A stretch of DNA of 64,000 nt from Flammeovirgaceae bacterium UBA5585. GTDB lineage: Bacteria > Bacteroidota > Bacteroidia > Cytophagales > Cyclobacteriaceae. Each line of letters starts with the position of its first letter. The first letter of the stretch is position 1. Both the position numbers and the translations under genes were made by a program. Below the pieces are notes generated by a model that was given only the letters and a program-made list of their open reading frames with translations, did not search any database and had not been told where the DNA came from. The stretch spans positions 674,221-738,220 of the forward strand of contig DILT01000013.1 of NCBI GenBank assembly GCA_002425185.1. Direction: 5' to 3'. Positions 62,865-64,000 of this stretch are shown piece by piece.

Positions 62865-62883
62865 CGAAATAACGTTTATTTCG
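62865..62883 (-). terminator. Terminator of rimO
   Basis: CGAAATAA (62865-62872) and TTATTTCG (62876-62883) pair perfectly with a 3-base loop, 31 bases after the rimO stop. On the minus strand GTATGTTTTTAC follows. Confidence 0.55.
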
Positions 62884-62913
62884 TCCTTGAGTTCCACATA
62901 ATTTACACGAAGA

Positions 62914-64000
62914 TTACCTTGCTACTTCTCCGTACAGGTCGAATTCAGTGGCTGAAGTAATGTTGATGTTAACAAAATCTCCAATCCGGAGGTATTCCTG
63001 TGCCGCACTAATAATCACTTCATTGTCTACTTCGGGTGAGTCAAACTCCGTTCGTCCGATAAACTCACCACCTTCTTTACGATCGATCAGCACCTTAAAA
63101 GTTTTACCAATTTTTTCCTGGTTCAGTTCCAGCGAAATGCCTTGCTGAAGTTCCATGATTTCATCCATGCGTTGCTGTTTGATTTCAGCCGGCACATCAT
63201 CCTTCATGGAATAGGCATGGGTATTTTCTTCGTGTGAGTAACTAAAAACCCCCAACCTGTCGAACCTGGACCTTTCTACAAAATCAACCATCTCCTGAAA
63301 GTCCTCTTCTGTTTCTCCGGGATGACCCGCAATCAGTGTTGTGCGAATGGCTATGCCCGGAACTTTGTCGCGAATGGTTTGTAAAAGTTCTTCCGTTTTT
63401 TCACGGGTTGTGCCTCTGCGCATGAGTTGTAATATGCGACTTGATCCATGTTGTAAAGGAATATCCAGGTAGTTACAGATGTTGGTACGTTCAGCCATTA
63501 CATCAAGAACATCCAATGGAAAGCCTGACGGAAAAGCATAATGCAACCTGATCCAGTCAATACCTTCAACATCAGAAAGTCGTTGCAGCAATTCAGCCAG
63601 GTTACGTTTTTTATAAAGGTCAAGTCCGTAATAGGTTGAATCCTGCGCGATGAGTAGTAATTCTTTAGTACCACCTTTTGCCAGGTTTTTAGCTTCCAGT
63701 ACAAGTTCCTCCATAGGCCGTGAAATGTGCTTGCCACGCATAAGCGGAATAGCACAGAAAGAACACGGGCGATCGCAGCCTTCTGAAATTTTCATGTAGG
63801 CATAATGACTGGGGTTCGTGAGGATTCGCTCGCCCACCAGTTCCTGCTTGTAGTCAGCTTTAAACTGCTTGAGTAAGCGCGACAAATCCCGCGTTCCAAA
63901 CCAGGCATCTACATCCGGAATTTCCTTTTCCAGATCATCTTTATAGCGTTCCGAAAGGCATCCGGTTACATAAACCTTGTCTACAATGCCTTCTTCTTTG
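62914..64000 (-). CDS. rimO: Ribosomal protein S12 methylthiotransferase RimO (N-terminus outside window)
   Basis: The frame stays open to the window edge, reading V-Y-V-T-G-C-L-S-E-R-Y-K-D-D-L and D-A-W-F-G-T-R-D-L before the part that follows. The radical-SAM cluster is in G-C-D-R-P-C-S-F-C (CxxxCxxC), followed by L-I-A-Q-D-S-T-Y-Y-G and G-H-P-G-E-T. A C-terminal TRAM domain ends the protein. It adds a methylthio group to Asp in ribosomal protein S12. About the first quarter is missing. Confidence 0.93.
   Translation of the reverse strand, partial: KEEGIVDKVYVTGCLSERYKDDLEKEIPDVDAWFGTRDLSRLLKQFKADYKQELVGERILTNPSHYAYMKISEGCDRPCSFCAIPLMRGKHISRPMEELVLEAKNLAKGGTKELLLIAQDSTYYGLDLYKKRNLAELLQRLSDVEGIDWIRLHYAFPSGFPLDVLDVMAERTNICNYLDIPLQHGSSRILQLMRRGTTREKTEELLQTIRDKVPGIAIRTTLIAGHPGETEEDFQEMVDFVERSRFDRLGVFSYSHEENTHAYSMKDDVPAEIKQQRMDEIMELQQGISLELNQEKIGKTFKVLIDRKEGGEFIGRTEFDSPEVDNEVIISAAQEYLRIGDFVNINITSATEFDLYGEVAR

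Noticed and set aside
1..64000. Prophage, integrative element or biosynthetic cluster
   Set aside because: No integrase, transposase, tRNA attachment site, phage structural gene or modular synthase is seen; most genes are housekeeping.

Overview
The window reads as an ordinary stretch of chromosome from a free-living Bacteroidota, most likely order Cytophagales. The evidence is in the genes: a PorZ-like type IX secretion component with a type A sorting domain, a TonB of Bacteroidota type, DUF1573 and DUF4254 proteins, a fused E1 alpha/beta 2-oxoacid dehydrogenase, and bacillithiol genes (bshC, ytxJ). Recognisable Shine-Dalgarno sites are scarce, while TAnnTTTG boxes (the Bacteroidota -7 element) precede many genes. 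I see no phage, transposase, integrase, CRISPR array, rRNA or tRNA. No gap between genes exceeds 300 bases; the largest, about 185 to 221 bases, are described where they hold structure.

Layout. 1-5119: tail of a short-chain dehydrogenase, a GerW/YtfJ plus DUF2953-like pair, a GT9 glycosyltransferase with a DUF4254 partner, a thiamine-pyrophosphokinase-like protein that has lost its active-site motifs, an alpha/beta hydrolase and prmC. 5182-9738: ribD, a cupin protein, a decayed hicBA toxin-antitoxin locus, free methionine sulfoxide reductase, a secreted repeat protein and a Tat-dependent aminotransferase. 9758-14951: lipid and nitrogen genes (fatty acid desaturase, psd, glutamate dehydrogenase, cdsA, a CPBP protease). 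15101-18647: dusB, a DMT transporter, purH. 18756-24255: the rod-shape cluster mreB-mreC-mreD-PBP2-rodA, with 4-base overlaps at three junctions. 24265-29176: an unknown protein, a 2Fe-2S ferredoxin, thymidine kinase, porZ, recO. 29398-35021: a receiver protein, a histidine kinase/response regulator pair, a DUF1573 protein, a strongly structured intergenic element, and ppc. 35040-46674: surface and stress genes (DUF6544, a chimeric lipoprotein, DUF2071, a Tat-lipoprotein superoxide dismutase, a 2OG-Fe(II) oxygenase, chrA, tonB, an outer-membrane-like protein, osmC, ytxJ, a very basic repeat protein). 46750-64000: E1 dehydrogenase, M16 peptidase, ispF, an AI-2E-type permease, mnmD, gltBD, agmatine catabolism (aguB, aguA), 5-formyl-THF cyclo-ligase, bshC and rimO (cut by the window edge).

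How the genes fit together. gdh, gltB and gltD cover both ammonium-assimilation routes. aguB and aguA convert agmatine to putrescine. psd and cdsA belong to phospholipid synthesis. The mre-PBP2-rodA block builds the elongation machinery. bshC makes bacillithiol and ytxJ probably uses it. The most unusual items are the 94-base nested-stem element before ppc, the hicBA remnant, the inactive-looking thiamine pyrophosphokinase relative, the exported basic protein with 180-base tandem repeats, and the lipoprotein split by a charged linker and a Cys/His module. No clearly new multi-gene system (defence, mobile or biosynthetic) is visible.
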